A DNA stretch of 64,000 nt from Bubalus kerabau (Eukaryota; Chordata; Mammalia; Artiodactyla; Bovidae). Within the stretch, counting starts at the first letter, position 1; each line of letters begins with the position of its first letter. Positions 21,372 to 31,085 of this stretch are shown one piece after another. The notes beneath the pieces were generated by a model. The model worked only from the letters and a program-made list of their open reading frames with translations, was not told where the DNA came from and did not search any database. The translations under genes were made by a program, and so were the position numbers. The stretch spans positions 138,211,697 to 138,275,696 of the forward strand of contig NC_073627.1 in assembly GCF_029407905.1 (NCBI RefSeq), given 5' to 3'.

Positions 21372-21711
21372 AATTTAAAGAAATAATTTTTGGCTGTGCT
21401 GGGTCTTTCTTGTTGCTCAGGCTTTTCTCTAGTTGTGGCAAGTGGGCTACTCTCTAGTTGCGGTGCCCGGGCTTCTCATTGTGGTGGCTTCTCTTGTTGC
21501 AGAACATGGGCTTCAGGGCAAGTGGGCTTTAGTAATTGAGACGTGTGGGTTCGGTACTTGGGGCTCCCAGGTTTCAGAGCACAGGCTTGATAGTTGTGGT
21601 GCATGGGCATAGTTGCTCCACAGCATGTGGGATTTTCCAGGATCAGGGATTGAACCCATGGCTCCTGCATTAGCAGGTGGATTCTTTACCACTGAGCCAT
21701 CAGGGAAACCT
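21372..21711 (-). mobile_element. CHR-type SINE, long form
   Basis: About 340 bp, nearly complete, from the AT tail to the head ('accactgagccatcagggaaacc'). Confidence 0.87.
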
Positions 21712-22381
21712 GAGGATGATGGGGAGGGTTGAAAATTTCAATGGGGGAAGACCATGGACATCAGGAGGCATGGGTGAAAATCTGGGGAGATGCCAGACAG
21801 CAGAAGGAAGGACTAAGATGGAATTGGAGGGAATGAAGACAGTTTGCCAGGTGATATTGAGAACTGCTGGCCTCTTATAAGAATGGGACTCTCCTGATGC
21901 AACATGGATGCCCTGGGAGCAATCTTTTAGCAGAGGAGATGCTCACTATACTTGGCTAGGGTTCTTGATACACGTCTGTGTGTACTGTAACCAACTTACA
22001 GGCATTCAGTTTGTTCCCAGTAATTGCTTTATGTTGAGAAAGTCACTATGGAATAAACTCAAAGTTTTTGGAGAAGAAAAGTTTGGTTGCTCATTGGTGA
22101 AAACAGGTGGGCTTCAGCTCTTGGTGTAGTTTGTTGGGTGTGATTGGTAACATCTTATGGCTTTGCTCTGTCATTTTAGGCCGTAAGTGGTCATCTGCTG
22201 GAGCAGCAGGTCACTGTGAGAATGTTGCGGCCAGAGCAGGCTCAGGCTTCCAGTTACCTTGAGCTTTAGAGGAGTGAAATGTGAAATAAAGAGAGAGATG
22301 GTCAGAGAAACAATAGCAGTCACCCAAGTAATAAGTTCACTTGGATTGGTCATTTCCAGTTTTCTCCTTGTAGTTAATTTC
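21712..22381. other. Unassigned unique-looking sequence
   Basis: No feature that I can support. Confidence 0.5.
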
Positions 22382-22474
22382 CACGCATGCTAAGTCACTT
22401 CAGTCGTGTCTGACTCTTTGTGACCCTAAGGACCATAGCCCGCCAGGCACCTCTGTCCATGGGATTCTCCAGGC
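22382..22474 (-). mobile_element. BovA SINE 3' fragment
   Basis: Reverse orientation; only the 3' portion of the body ('gctaagtcacttcagtcgtg' to 'attctccaggcatta'). Confidence 0.85.
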
Positions 22475-22920
22475 ATTACAGTCTAAAGTAAGACTTCTCT
22501 CCTGACTGCCTTAGTTTTCCTTTATTTGACTCTGCAAATTTGAATCCAGTTTCTGTATTTTATAGCCCGCTGATCTGGACGTGCAAACAGTATGTTGAGG
22601 AAAGAAGGGTAGGGAAACTGAAGAGGGAGAAAAGGTTGCCTAGGGAGCAGAGTCTCTTGCCATCAGCAGTGTGTGTCTTGACCCTTGGGATGCAGGCTTA
22701 CAAGCTGATGCAGGCATCTCCCACTCCTCTGTGATGTGGTCGTGCTTCCTGACTCAGGTGATGAGACACACAGTTCTTGCAACTTATCTGATTTCTTAAA
22801 TAGACCCAAGGTTCTAATCTGTCTTACTTGCACACACCATCAACTCCTTCTAAGATGCTGGCTGATAAAGGCTTAAAATATCACCTCACCTAGGGATTTT
22901 GGACTTTAATTAAGAACTCT
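22475..22920. other. Unassigned unique-looking sequence
   Basis: No feature recognised. Confidence 0.45.
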
Positions 22921-23086
22921 TGAAGGAAATCCAAACTCCTTAGCTTTGTATTCAGTGTCTTCTGTGTTCTGTCCTCAGTCTTATATTCCTAGACATACCT
23001 CCCCTTTCAATGACTTTCAAGCCATCATGTCATTAAACAATGAGCTCTTCCAAGGCAGGTGTATGATTTACTCTTTGGTTCTTGTG

Positions 23087-23210
23087 GCATATGAAAATGG
23101 CAACCCACCCCAGTATTCTTGCTTGGGAAAATCCCATGGACAGAGGAGCCTGGCGGGTTACAGCCCACGGGGTCCCAAAGAGTTGGACATGGCTGAGTGA
23201 CTGACCACAT
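23087..23210 (+). mobile_element. BovA SINE (body only)
   Basis: Body-only copy starting at 'catatgaaaatggcaaccca', ending '..ggctgagtgactgaccac'. Confidence 0.9.
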
Positions 23211-23239
23211 TTACGGTAGACACCTAATGAATCATGCTT

Positions 23240-23732
23240 CCCTGAATTCAAACCCTGTGAACTCCCCTCCCTCACTAAGTCAGGGCTGACCTCATGACTT
23301 GCTTATACAAATAAAATCTCGTGGAAGGGATGTTGTGAACGTGCTGGGTGTAGGCTGCAGGAAGCCTTGCAGTTTTTGCTCGCTTGCTGTCTTGAGTGCT
23401 GTATGAGAAAGCCTGGGTTGGCTTCCTTCTGGATGTAAGTTCCTGGTAAGAGGGAACTCCTGGAGTATGAAGACCTTGTGGAGAGGGAGAGGGCCATCTA
23501 GGTGCTAGCCAGTTGCAGTCATCTTGGTGGAGATGCCAGACTATGTCTGAGGCCATTCTGGATTTTCCAGTCTTGGTGGAACCATGAGATGATCGTAAAC
23601 GGGAGATAAGCCATGTTCCTGAGCCTTGTGTAGACTGTAGACTTTCGAACAACTAAATGGTGTTTGTTGTCCTAAGCCACTAAGTTCTGAGATATTTGTT
23701 ACACAGCCATAGATAGCTGATACAGTATTATA
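23240..23732 (+). repeat. Old LTR-type repeat
   Basis: The 3' end ('gttgtcctaagccactaagt', 'ttgttacacagccatagata', 'gctgatacag') is a common terminus of old mammalian LTR-type repeats (MaLR-like). The body includes an 'aaacgggagataagcc' segment. No coding region is attached. The 125-residue minus-strand open frame (23652-23275) is incidental. Confidence 0.5.
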
Positions 23733-24045
23733 AGTCATCTTTGTTATCTGCATGCCAGAGTTTCATCAGTTGACTCAAGATTTCTTAGGCATGTTTCATA
23801 CTTTCTCATGCCCCCATGCCTATGTTCCTCCAGCTTGAAAAATCAACTTGGGAAGATTCATTTTTTCCTTTTATCTACCAAAACACAACCAATCCCACCT
23901 TCTCTGACATCCCTAGGATTGATCCTCCTCCTGTTGTTGTTGTTAAACTCCTTTGATGCCTCCTGCTATTTGGCATATCCTGTCTTTGTCTATATATCTT
24001 CCTCACTAGTTAAATTTTAAACTTTTTAAGGTCAGGTTCTATTGT

Positions 24046-24345
24046 TTTAAACATCTTTATTGAGATATGGTCTTCTCTGGTGGCTTAGATGGTAAAGAAT
24101 CTGACTGAGATATAATTCATGGACCAATGAATTCACTTATTTGAAGCATACAATTCAATGAGCTCTAGTATATTTGCAGAGTTGTGCAACTATTACCCCA
24201 ATCCCAGTTTAGGATAATTGTATCACTCCAGAAAGAAATTCCATACCCACTCCACCTAACCTCTAGCTTAAGACAACCACTAATCTACTTTTTAACACAA
24301 ATTTTTATTGAAATATAGCTGATTTACAACATTGTGTTCACTAAT
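24046..24345 (-). mobile_element. L1 3' fragments
   Basis: An old L1 3' region (24046-24293, 'caattcaatgagctctagta') is followed by a short younger L1 tip (24296-24340, 'attgaaatatagctgattta'). A tiny SINE-head insertion lies at 24069-24105. Confidence 0.65.
24069..24105 (+). mobile_element. 37-bp insertion of a tRNA-like SINE head
   Basis: The L1 consensus here reads straight through 'attgagatataattcat'. In this copy 37 bases matching the first half of the Bov-tA tRNA head ('ctctggtggcttagatggta', 'aagaatctga') are inserted, and TGAGATAT is repeated on both sides (24061-24068, 24106-24113). There is no BovA body and no A-tail. Confidence 0.75.
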
Positions 24346-24351
24346 CCTGGA

Positions 24352-24566
24352 CTTCCTGGGTGGCTTGGTGGGAAAGAGTCCAAGTGCTAATGCAGGAGAT
24401 GCTGGGTTCCATCCCTGGGTTAAGAAGATCCCTTGTAGGAGGAAATAGCAACCCACTCCAGTATTCTTGCTTGGGAAATCCCATAGACAGAGGAGCCTGG
24501 TGGGTCCATGGGGTTGCAAAGAGTCGGACGTGACTGAGTGACTAAGTAAAGCACAGCAGCACAGAA
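24352..24566 (+). mobile_element. Bov-tA SINE
   Basis: Full length with a diverged head ('ggcttggtgggaaagagtcc') and an AGC-rich tail. Confidence 0.9.
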
Positions 24567-24784
24567 ATATAACCATTTCTTGTTGACTAATTTAGAGAAA
24601 CTTCTAAATCTTTTTAAGACCTTCAAGAACGATAACACATTAGATAAAAGGGAAAAATCCAATTTCAGGTTCACTGACAGGAGCAGAGAGGAACTTTTGC
24701 TGAGGAAGGTTTCCATGGCACTTCGTGCATCGCCCCCTGTTCTGTTACTTTGTCTTCAGAGGTGGGTGTACTGGAGCAAGGACG
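24567..24784. other. Unassigned
   Basis: No feature recognised. Confidence 0.4.
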
Positions 24785-24899
24785 TGGTGGGATTCTGAAT
24801 CAAAGCTTGCCTCTGCTGGTTGCTACTTCTGAGGCCTAGCACTAGTTACCCACCTTCTCTGAGCTTCAGTTTCCTCAGTGATAATTCTTCATAAAGAGA
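24785..24899 (+). mobile_element. MIR SINE fragment
   Basis: Core and 3' part of MIR ('gagcttcagtttcctcagtg'), plus orientation, diverged. Confidence 0.55.
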
Positions 24900-25262
24900 T
24901 GACACAGAGGGTAGAGTTCCCTGTGCTACAGAGTAGGTTCTTTTTAGTTATCTATTTTATATAGTTTTATCTTGTTGTTGATTAGTCACTCAGTCATGCC
25001 CGACTCTTCACAACCCCATGGACTATAACTTGCCAGGCTCCTCTGTCTGTGGGATTTCCCAGGCAAGAATACTGCAGTGAGTTGTCATTTCCTTCTGCAA
25101 TGGATCTTCCCAACCCAGGGATTGAACTCCTGTCTCCTGCATTGGCAGGTGGATTCTTTATCACTGAGCCATCAGGGAAGCCAATTTTATTTATAGTAGT
25201 GTGCATATGTCAATTCCAATCTCTCAATTTATCCCCACCCCCTTATCCTTTGGTAGAAATGA
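24900..25262 (-). mobile_element. L1 3' fragment, split by a SINE
   Basis: L1 3' sequence on both sides ('gttccctgtgctacagagta' at 24916; 'tagtagtgtgcatatgtcaa' at 25195) with the Bov-tA at 24976-25180 between. Confidence 0.8.
24976..25180 (-). mobile_element. Bov-tA SINE
   Basis: Full length and reversed, with the head at the right ('actgagccatcagggaagcc'). Confidence 0.92.
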
Positions 25263-25285
25263 CACACAGGGGATACTCCTATCAT

Positions 25286-27284
25286 TTCAGTTGCTCAGTC
25301 ATGTCTGACTCTTTGTGACCCCATGAACCACAGCACGCCAGGCCTCCCTGTCCATCATCAACTCCTGGAGTCCACCCAAACCCACTTCCATTAAGTCAGT
25401 GATCCCATCCAAACATCTTATCCTCCATCATCCCCTTCTCCTCCTGCCCTCAATCTTTCCCAGAATCAGGGTCTTTTCAAATGAGTCAGCTCTTCGCATC
25501 AGGTGGCCAAAGTACTGGAGTTTCAGCTTCAACATCAGTCCTTCCAGTGAACATCCAGGACTGCTCTCCTTTAGGATAGACTGGTTGGATCTCCTTGCAG
25601 TCCAAGGAACTCTCAAGAGTCTTCTCCAACACCACAGTTCAAAAGCATCAATTCTTCAGTGCTCAGCTTTCTTTATAGTCCAACTCTCACATCCATACAT
25701 GACTACTGGAAAAAGAAAAACCATAGCCTTGACTAGACAGACCTTTGTTGACAAAGTAATGCCTCTACTTTTTAATATGCTGTCTAGGTTGGTCATAACT
25801 TTCCTCCCAAGGAGTAAGCATCTTTTACTTTCATGGCTGCAATCACCATCTGTAGTGATTTTGGAGCCCAGAAAAATAAAGTCTGCCACTGTTTCCACTG
25901 TTTCCCCATCTATTTGCCATGAAGTGATGGGACTGGATGCCATGATCTTCATTTTCTGAATGTTTAGCTTTAAGCCAACTTTTTTACTCTCCTCTTTCAC
26001 GTTCATCAAGAGGCTCTTTAGTTCCTCTTCACTTTCTGCCATAAGGGTGGTGTCATCTGCATATCTGAGGTTATTGATAGTTCTCCTGGCAATCTTGATT
26101 CCGGCTTGTGCTTCTTCCAGCGTTTCTCATGATGTACTCTGCATAGAAGTTAAATAAGCAGGGTGACAATATACAGCCTTAACGCAATCCTTTTCCTATT
26201 TGGAACCAGTCTGTTGTTCCATGTCCAGTTCTAACTGTTGCTTCCTGACCTGCATACAGGTTTCTCAAGAGGCAGGTCAGGCGGTCTGGTATTCCAATCT
26301 CTTTTAGAATTTTCCACAGTTTATTGTGATCCACACAGTCAAAGTCTTTGGCGTAGTTAATAAAGCAGAAATAGATGTTTTTCTGGAACTCTCTTGCTTT
26401 TTCGATGATCCAGCGGATGTTGGCAATTTGATCTCTGGTTCCTCTGCCTTTTCTAAAACCAGCTTGAACATCTGGAAGTTCATGGTTCACCTATTGCTGA
26501 AGCCTGGCTTGGAGAATTTTGAGCATCACTTTGCTAGCATGTGAAATGAGCACAATTGTGTGGTAGTTTGAGCATTCTTTGGCATTGCCTTTCTTTGGGA
26601 TTGGAATGAAAACTGACCTTTTCCAGTCCTGTGGCCACTGCTGAGTTTTCCAACTTTGCTGGCATATTGAGTGCAGCACTTTCACAGCATCATCTTTCAG
26701 GATTTGAAATAGCTCAACTGAAATTCCATCACCTCCACTAGTTTTGTTCATAGTGATGCTTCCTAAGGCCCATTTGACTTCACATTCCAGGATGTCTGGC
26801 TCTAGGTGAGTGATCACACCATCATGATTATCTGGGTTGTGAAGATCTTTTTTGTACAGTTCTTCTGTGTATTCTTGCCACCTCTTCTTAATATCTTCTG
26901 CTTCTGTTAGGTCCCTACCATTTCTGTCCTTCATTAAGCCCATCTTTGCATGAAATGTTTCCTTGGTATCTCTAATTTTCTTGAAGAGATCTCTAGTCTT
27001 TCCCATTCTACTGTTTTCCTCTATTTCTTCGCATTGATCACTGAGGAAGGCTTTCTTATCTCTCCTTGCTATTCTTTGGAACTCTGCATTCAAATGGGTA
27101 TATCTTTCCTTTTCTCCTTTGCTTTTCGCTTCCCTTCTTTTCACAGCTATTTGTAAGGCCTCCTCAGACAGCCAGTTTGCTTTTTTGCATTTCTTTTTCT
27201 TGGGGATGGTCTTGATTCCTGTCTCCTGTACAATGTCACGAACCTCCATCCATGGTTCATCAGGCACTCTGTCTATCAGAGTCC
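25286..27284 (-). mobile_element. BovB LINE, about 2 kb, dead
   Basis: The longest uninterrupted BovB here. A 265-residue frame (27288-26491) covers the region before and into the reverse transcriptase (KKKKCKKANW, GGDGISVELFQ, PQDWKRSVFIPIPKKGN). It ends in a TAG at 26491-26493 where the family has Tyr. The same frame reopens to 26179 with VQAGFRKGRGTRDQ and motif A as FINYAKDFDCV: the catalytic Asp is Asn (codon 26356-26358). YADD-encoding DNA is intact at 26052-26063, in another frame. A 128-residue C-terminal piece follows (26042-25656). 5'-truncated; no convincing TSD. Confidence 0.95.
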
Positions 27285-27382
27285 TCACTATACCTACACA
27301 GTTATTTCTCTTCTAGTGCTTGCCCTTGGGACCTGGGGGATAAGACTGGACAAGCAGAGCTGCTCTGTAGAGTCAGAGCATA

Positions 27383-27688
27383 ATTTTCTTTTGGCTGTGC
27401 TGTGTTTTCACTGCTGCTTGGACTTCAGTTGCAGCGAGTAGGGTCTACTCTCTGGTTGTGGTGCACAGGCTTCTCATTGCGCTGGGTTCTCTTGTTGCAG
27501 AGCACCAGCTCTAGGCTTGCAGGCTCAATAGTTGTGGCTCCTGGGCTCTAGAGCACAGGCTCAATAGTTGTGGCACATGAACTTAGATGCTCTGCGGTAT
27601 GTGGGATCTTCTCAGGTCAGAGATTTGAATAGAGAAATCTCCTGCACTGGCAGGTGGATTTTTTAACACTAAGCCACCAGTGGAGTCC
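27383..27688 (-). mobile_element. CHR-type SINE, long form
   Basis: It includes two similar internal blocks, 'ggctcaatagttgtggctcc' and 'ggctcaatagttgtggcaca' (about 27520-27580). The head at the right ends 'aagccaccagtggagtcc'. Confidence 0.85.
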
Positions 27689-28408
27689 AAGTTAGGGCAT
27701 TCTTGGGACAGAGTTCTTCACTGTCACCTCAGAGGTAAGGTAGGATGGACCCTGGCAGACACCGCGAGGTGGGGTTGCTCTCTAGCTTGGTCTCATGGGG
27801 CAGAACTGGCACATCCACTGTGCTCAGGACTCTAGTTGTCATGCTCTGGGCAAGGAGGACTGAGAAGGGTCCTCAGTTTCCCCCTGATGCTGTTGTCTCA
27901 ATAGACCTAGCTTCAACGCCTAGTGCTCTCCCCTTCAAACCCACCAGATGCCCTTGTGAAGCTCTGAATGTTCTGCTGCACATAACTGGGTCTCTCCATT
28001 TTTGCTCTGCGCCAGGCTGCTGGCTGCTCTGTGTAGTCCTCCCACCTCTCCCAGGGATGGAGTCTGGCATGGAGACTGGGGAGGAGTTGGGAGGTTCAGA
28101 TCATGGTTCCTTCCACTGACTGTTAAGAGAATTCCCATCTCCAGCATGCTAGCTTGTGTAGGATGGAGGGTCCCTACCTGTCAATCTAGCTCTGTCCTTA
28201 CTCAGAAGGGATCAACATGAGCTGTGTTAGTTTTCTTCCCAGACAAAGCGTGAGGGTGAAACAGAGGAAGCTGTGATAGGTGTGTCCTAAGAAGTAGGGG
28301 CTGGGCGTGTGAGGATGTGAGCAGAGAAACGCAGGAGGCTCACTCTTGAATCCTTTTGATTGTCTGCTCCCTCATTCCCTTCTGCACTCCGGTACCCCCA
28401 CACTCACA
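27689..28408. other. Unique-looking sequence
   Basis: No repeat recognised. A 124-residue plus frame (27745-28119) and overlapping minus frames have no recognisable domain and no splice or poly(A) support. Confidence 0.5.
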
Positions 28409-28500
28409 AAAACAGGAAGTGATGTCATCACACATGTGCATTCCTCCCCCTTTGTGTGATGCCTCCCTCTGGGTCACCACTTCCTGTCTCTGAGTCATCA
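28409..28500. promoter_or_regulatory. Cluster of ETS and bZIP-type sites
   Basis: Within 92 bp of unique-looking sequence lie AGGAAGT (28414-28420) joined to the palindrome-like TGATGTCATCA (28420-28430), then ACTTCCTGT (28479-28487, ETS in reverse) and TGAGTCATCA (28491-28500, an AP-1 core). Composite ETS/AP-1 or ETS/CRE-like pairs are a known enhancer arrangement. Function is inferred. Confidence 0.45.
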
Positions 28501-28584
28501 GAAAGGTGATTCCCCTCTGATGCTCTATATCCTCAGGGACAATGTTCACCAGCATCTACCCAGCTTCCTCTTCTATCTTTTCTT

Positions 28585-28604
28585 AAAAAAAAAAAAAAAA
28601 AAAA
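28585..28604. repeat. A20 run
   Basis: An uninterrupted run of 20 A, not obviously the tail of a recognised retroelement. Confidence 0.85.
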
Positions 28605-29060
28605 CTCACCCCACCCCCTCTAAAAAAAATCCCAAAAAACTAAACACAGTACAGCTGTTGGTCTGGGCTGCTGCAAGCTCACAAAATGCACGGTGGATTA
28701 CAGCCCTCAGCCCCTGTTTGGAAGGATGGCTGAGTGCCTGAATTTAATTGGATAATTACAAGCAAAGATGATTGTGAAGCGCTACTCTTTCTGCAAGATG
28801 ATCTGTCCTAGATCTTGCCGACTAAGGGAGGGGAGGGAGGTATTTGACTGCTTCCCCACCCCCAGATATAAATCACTCTGCCAGAATAAGCTACCCCAGG
28901 AGGCGCAAGATGGCACTGGAAGGATTTGCTAGAGTCGACTGAAGCAGCTCTCTTCAGGGAGCCAGTTCTGTAGACAGCTCTACTGCCTTCCCCTCCCTTC
29001 TCCTTTTCTCTTCTCCTCCTCCTCCCTTTTCAGTCCTTTGTCCCCTCTCCTTCCCTTCCT
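28605..29060. other. Unassigned sequence
   Basis: No repeat recognised. Pyrimidine-rich from about 28985 to 29060. Confidence 0.45.
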
Positions 29061-29241
29061 TTTTTTTTTTAAGGACCATTTAAAAATTCTTTATTGAATT
29101 TGTTACACTATTATTTCTGTTTTTTTTTTTTTTTTTTTCTGGCTATGAGGCATGTAGGATTTTAGCTCCCTGGCCACGAATCAGACCCACACCCCCTGCG
29201 TTGGATGATGAAGTCTTAACCACTGGACCGTGGTGGAAGGA
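29061..29241 (-). mobile_element. CHR-type SINE
   Basis: It begins with a T-run (A-tail on minus) and has an internal T-run at 29119-29138. TSD: CCTTCCCTTCCT (29049-29060) and CCTTCCCTTCAT (29242-29253), 11 of 12 matching. Confidence 0.88.
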
Positions 29242-29253
29242 CCTTCCCTTCAT

Positions 29254-29405
29254 TCTTTCTTCCTTTCCTCTTTCCTTTCTTTGTTTCCTTCTTTTTTCCC
29301 CTCCTTCCTTCCTTCCCCTTTCCCTTTTTTCTTTCTTCCTTTTCTTCTCTCTCTCCTCCTCTCCTTCATTCATTTATCTCTTCCTTCATTCCCTCTTTCT
29401 TCCTT
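29254..29405. repeat. Polypyrimidine (CTTT/CTTCC)n tract
   Basis: About 150 bases almost wholly C and T on the plus strand. Open frames over it encode only low-complexity Ser/Phe/Leu or Lys/Glu/Arg runs and are not genes. Confidence 0.9.
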
Positions 29406-29755
29406 AAATCTTGCACCCCACTTCCATTTGCTTCCTGTCTATTTTTCGCTTTCTCTCTGATTTTCACAAGAGGAAAGTGACTAGTAGGATCAGGGATATA
29501 AACCCAGTGCTTAGGGATCAGAAACTCATTTCCTAACCACTTACTGAGTACCCTAGGTGCTAAGTGCTTTGTTGGGTGCCCACCTCAGAGAGGTGTACAG
29601 TAAGTGCCCACCTGGCCTTCAACAATCTGTGGAAATGTTTTGCCTATCCATTCATCTGTGGTTGGATGCTGGGGTTGATAAATGATGTTTTAAATGAAAC
29701 ACATGCAAGATTAGAGCCTGGGAGGGTCAGGCAGATTTCAAAACTAGATAAGTGA
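29406..29755. other. Unassigned, possible MIR-like relic
   Basis: A stretch near 29465-29530 ('gaggaaagtgactagtagga') hints at an old MIR, too weak to call. Confidence 0.3.
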
Positions 29756-29906
29756 GGGACTTCCCTGATGGTCCAGTGGCTAAGATTCCAAGTGTCCTAT
29801 GCAGAGCACCCAGGTTTGATCCCTGCTCAGGAAACAAGGTCCTACATGCCATAACCAAGACCCAGTATAGCCAAATAAATAAATATTAAAAAAAAAACCA
29901 CCCAAA
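29756..29906 (+). mobile_element. CHR-type SINE
   Basis: Head 'gacttccctgatggtccagt' near 29758, AATA-type tail. TSD: AAACTAGATAAGTGA (29741-29755) and AAACTAGAGAAGTGA (29907-29921), one mismatch. Confidence 0.9.
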
Positions 29907-29921
29907 AAACTAGAGAAGTGA

Positions 29922-30419
29922 AAGGAAGCAGGAATTACAAGTGCATTTTTGGTGGATTTGCCTGGGTTAGGGAAAGGGCAATCATTTTGAACAGGAATGG
30001 TGGCAAGAAAGTCAGCAGTGGGGTTGGGAAGATGTAAGTAAATGCAGGCTTAGTAAGGGTGCAGGCTCCCCAAGACAGTTCCTACCAATTACCCCCGAAT
30101 CTCTTGGCAGAAGTTGGGAAGGAGACACAGGCCTGGTGCAGGTGGAGGAGCTGGGGTGAGAAGTGGCGAGAATGAAACCACCCCTCCAAGCTTTGCAAGG
30201 GCAACAAGGGACCCTCAGATTGGAGACCTATCTGCAACCCACCTTGACTTCCTTCCCCTGCTCCCCAGGGGGCTCTCACTCTGTTCATAGCCTCTTCTTT
30301 GCTTTCCTTGCTCTCCCAGCTGTTAAATTATGATTGGACTAGAATTGAGGGACTTTAAAATCAGTGCCATGGACATTTTGCAACAGAAGGATCTAACAAA
30401 CTTCTCCAGCTGAGCCAGT
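29922..30419. other. Unique-looking sequence
   Basis: No repeat or exon recognised. Confidence 0.45.
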
Positions 30420-31085
30420 CTCTCAGATTGAAGCCCGGCTTCCCCTAAGACAGTGGCTCTGGCCTCTGATTTCGGGAAGGGCCAGTGGGGGCCGGTGGAC
30501 CGAAGCCTGGGCTTGGAAAAAGAGGACAGTCCAGGTTCCTGTGCTATGTGGCCACGTACGGGCTGGAGAACAACTCTGAGCCCTGATGCCTTCATCCGCC
30601 TGACGAGATGAACTGCGACTCATGTGAACCCACATCACTGCGCCTGCATCACAAAGACAGTGATGCGGGCGCGGTGATGGGTCACGAGAGTGGCTTCCCG
30701 GAGTGTGTGGACTGTCAGCTGCTCTACAGGGCTCCTCTCCTTCCTGCCCAGTCACAACCTTGCCTCGTGCACTGGAGTTGCCCCTTGTCCACTTAATCCT
30801 AATCCTTTTCTAATCCTGTCTTGGTGAGAAGATATCAAATGTCGGCCGCCTAGGCTGCCGGCGCCCCTCCCATCCGGGTGGGTCTTCTGGGCTCCGCGGG
30901 CCGATACCATTTCATGTATTATTTGGGCTCACTCACTGGGGTTATTTTGGAAGCATAGCTTTGTGAGGCTTCTGGGAGCCGGTTTGAGAATTACGCAACG
31001 GCTTTAGTCTGGTGCACTGAAGCCGCTGCTTCCTGGAGCCAAGGGCCCGCAGCCGGAGACGATGTGCTGGGAAAGGAGGTGAAAT
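30420..31085. promoter_or_regulatory. CpG-rich unique segment
   Basis: I count about 32 CpG in these 666 bases, with the densest part at 30841-30910. Most non-repeat sequence of the window is far poorer. It is weaker than the island at 1-480 and may be a small or decaying CpG island, or a regulatory element. It contains the foldback at 30618-30691. No open frame here is convincing. Confidence 0.45.
30618..30691. other. Long foldback (hairpin), 7-nt loop
   Basis: Arms 30618-30652 and 30660-30691 pair around the loop AAAGACA (30653-30659). The inner 19 positions (30634-30652 with 30660-30678) pair without a gap, 17 Watson-Crick and 2 G-T. A 2-base bulge, 3 pairs, a 1-base bulge, 5 pairs (one G-T), one mismatch and 4 more pairs follow: 31 pairs in all. 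It is in unique-looking, CpG-rich DNA. Size and shape resemble a microRNA precursor, but an inverted duplication is an equal alternative; all three G-T positions are TG where a CpG would restore the pair. No known small RNA is recognised. Confidence 0.6.

Larger units (their letters stand above)
22921..24045 (+). mobile_element. Probable L2 LINE, interrupted
   Basis: Pieces resembling the L2 3' part ('aaatccaaactccttagctt' near 22928 and 'aaggtcaggttctattg' near 24029) flank a BovA SINE and an LTR-like repeat. The match is by eye and diverged. Confidence 0.4.

Noticed and set aside
24716..24740. CTCF-like match ('catcgccccctgttctg', reverse)
   Set aside because: At least one core position disagrees and flanking bases are poor; weaker than the site at 16111.
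25399..25959. 186-residue plus-strand open frame
   Set aside because: It is the antisense shadow of the minus-strand BovB.
26491..27288. 265-residue open frame as a host gene
   Set aside because: It is the amino-terminal part of the BovB reverse transcriptase region, with family motifs and premature stops downstream.
27745..28119. 124-residue frame in non-repeat sequence
   Set aside because: Overlaps two minus-strand frames; no recognisable protein features.
28896..28918. CTCF-like 'agatggcact' match
   Set aside because: Only the second half of the core fits; three mismatches in the first half.
29143..29460. Lys/Glu/Arg-rich (minus) and Ser/Phe/Leu-rich (plus) frames
   Set aside because: Translation of a polypyrimidine tract; low complexity only.
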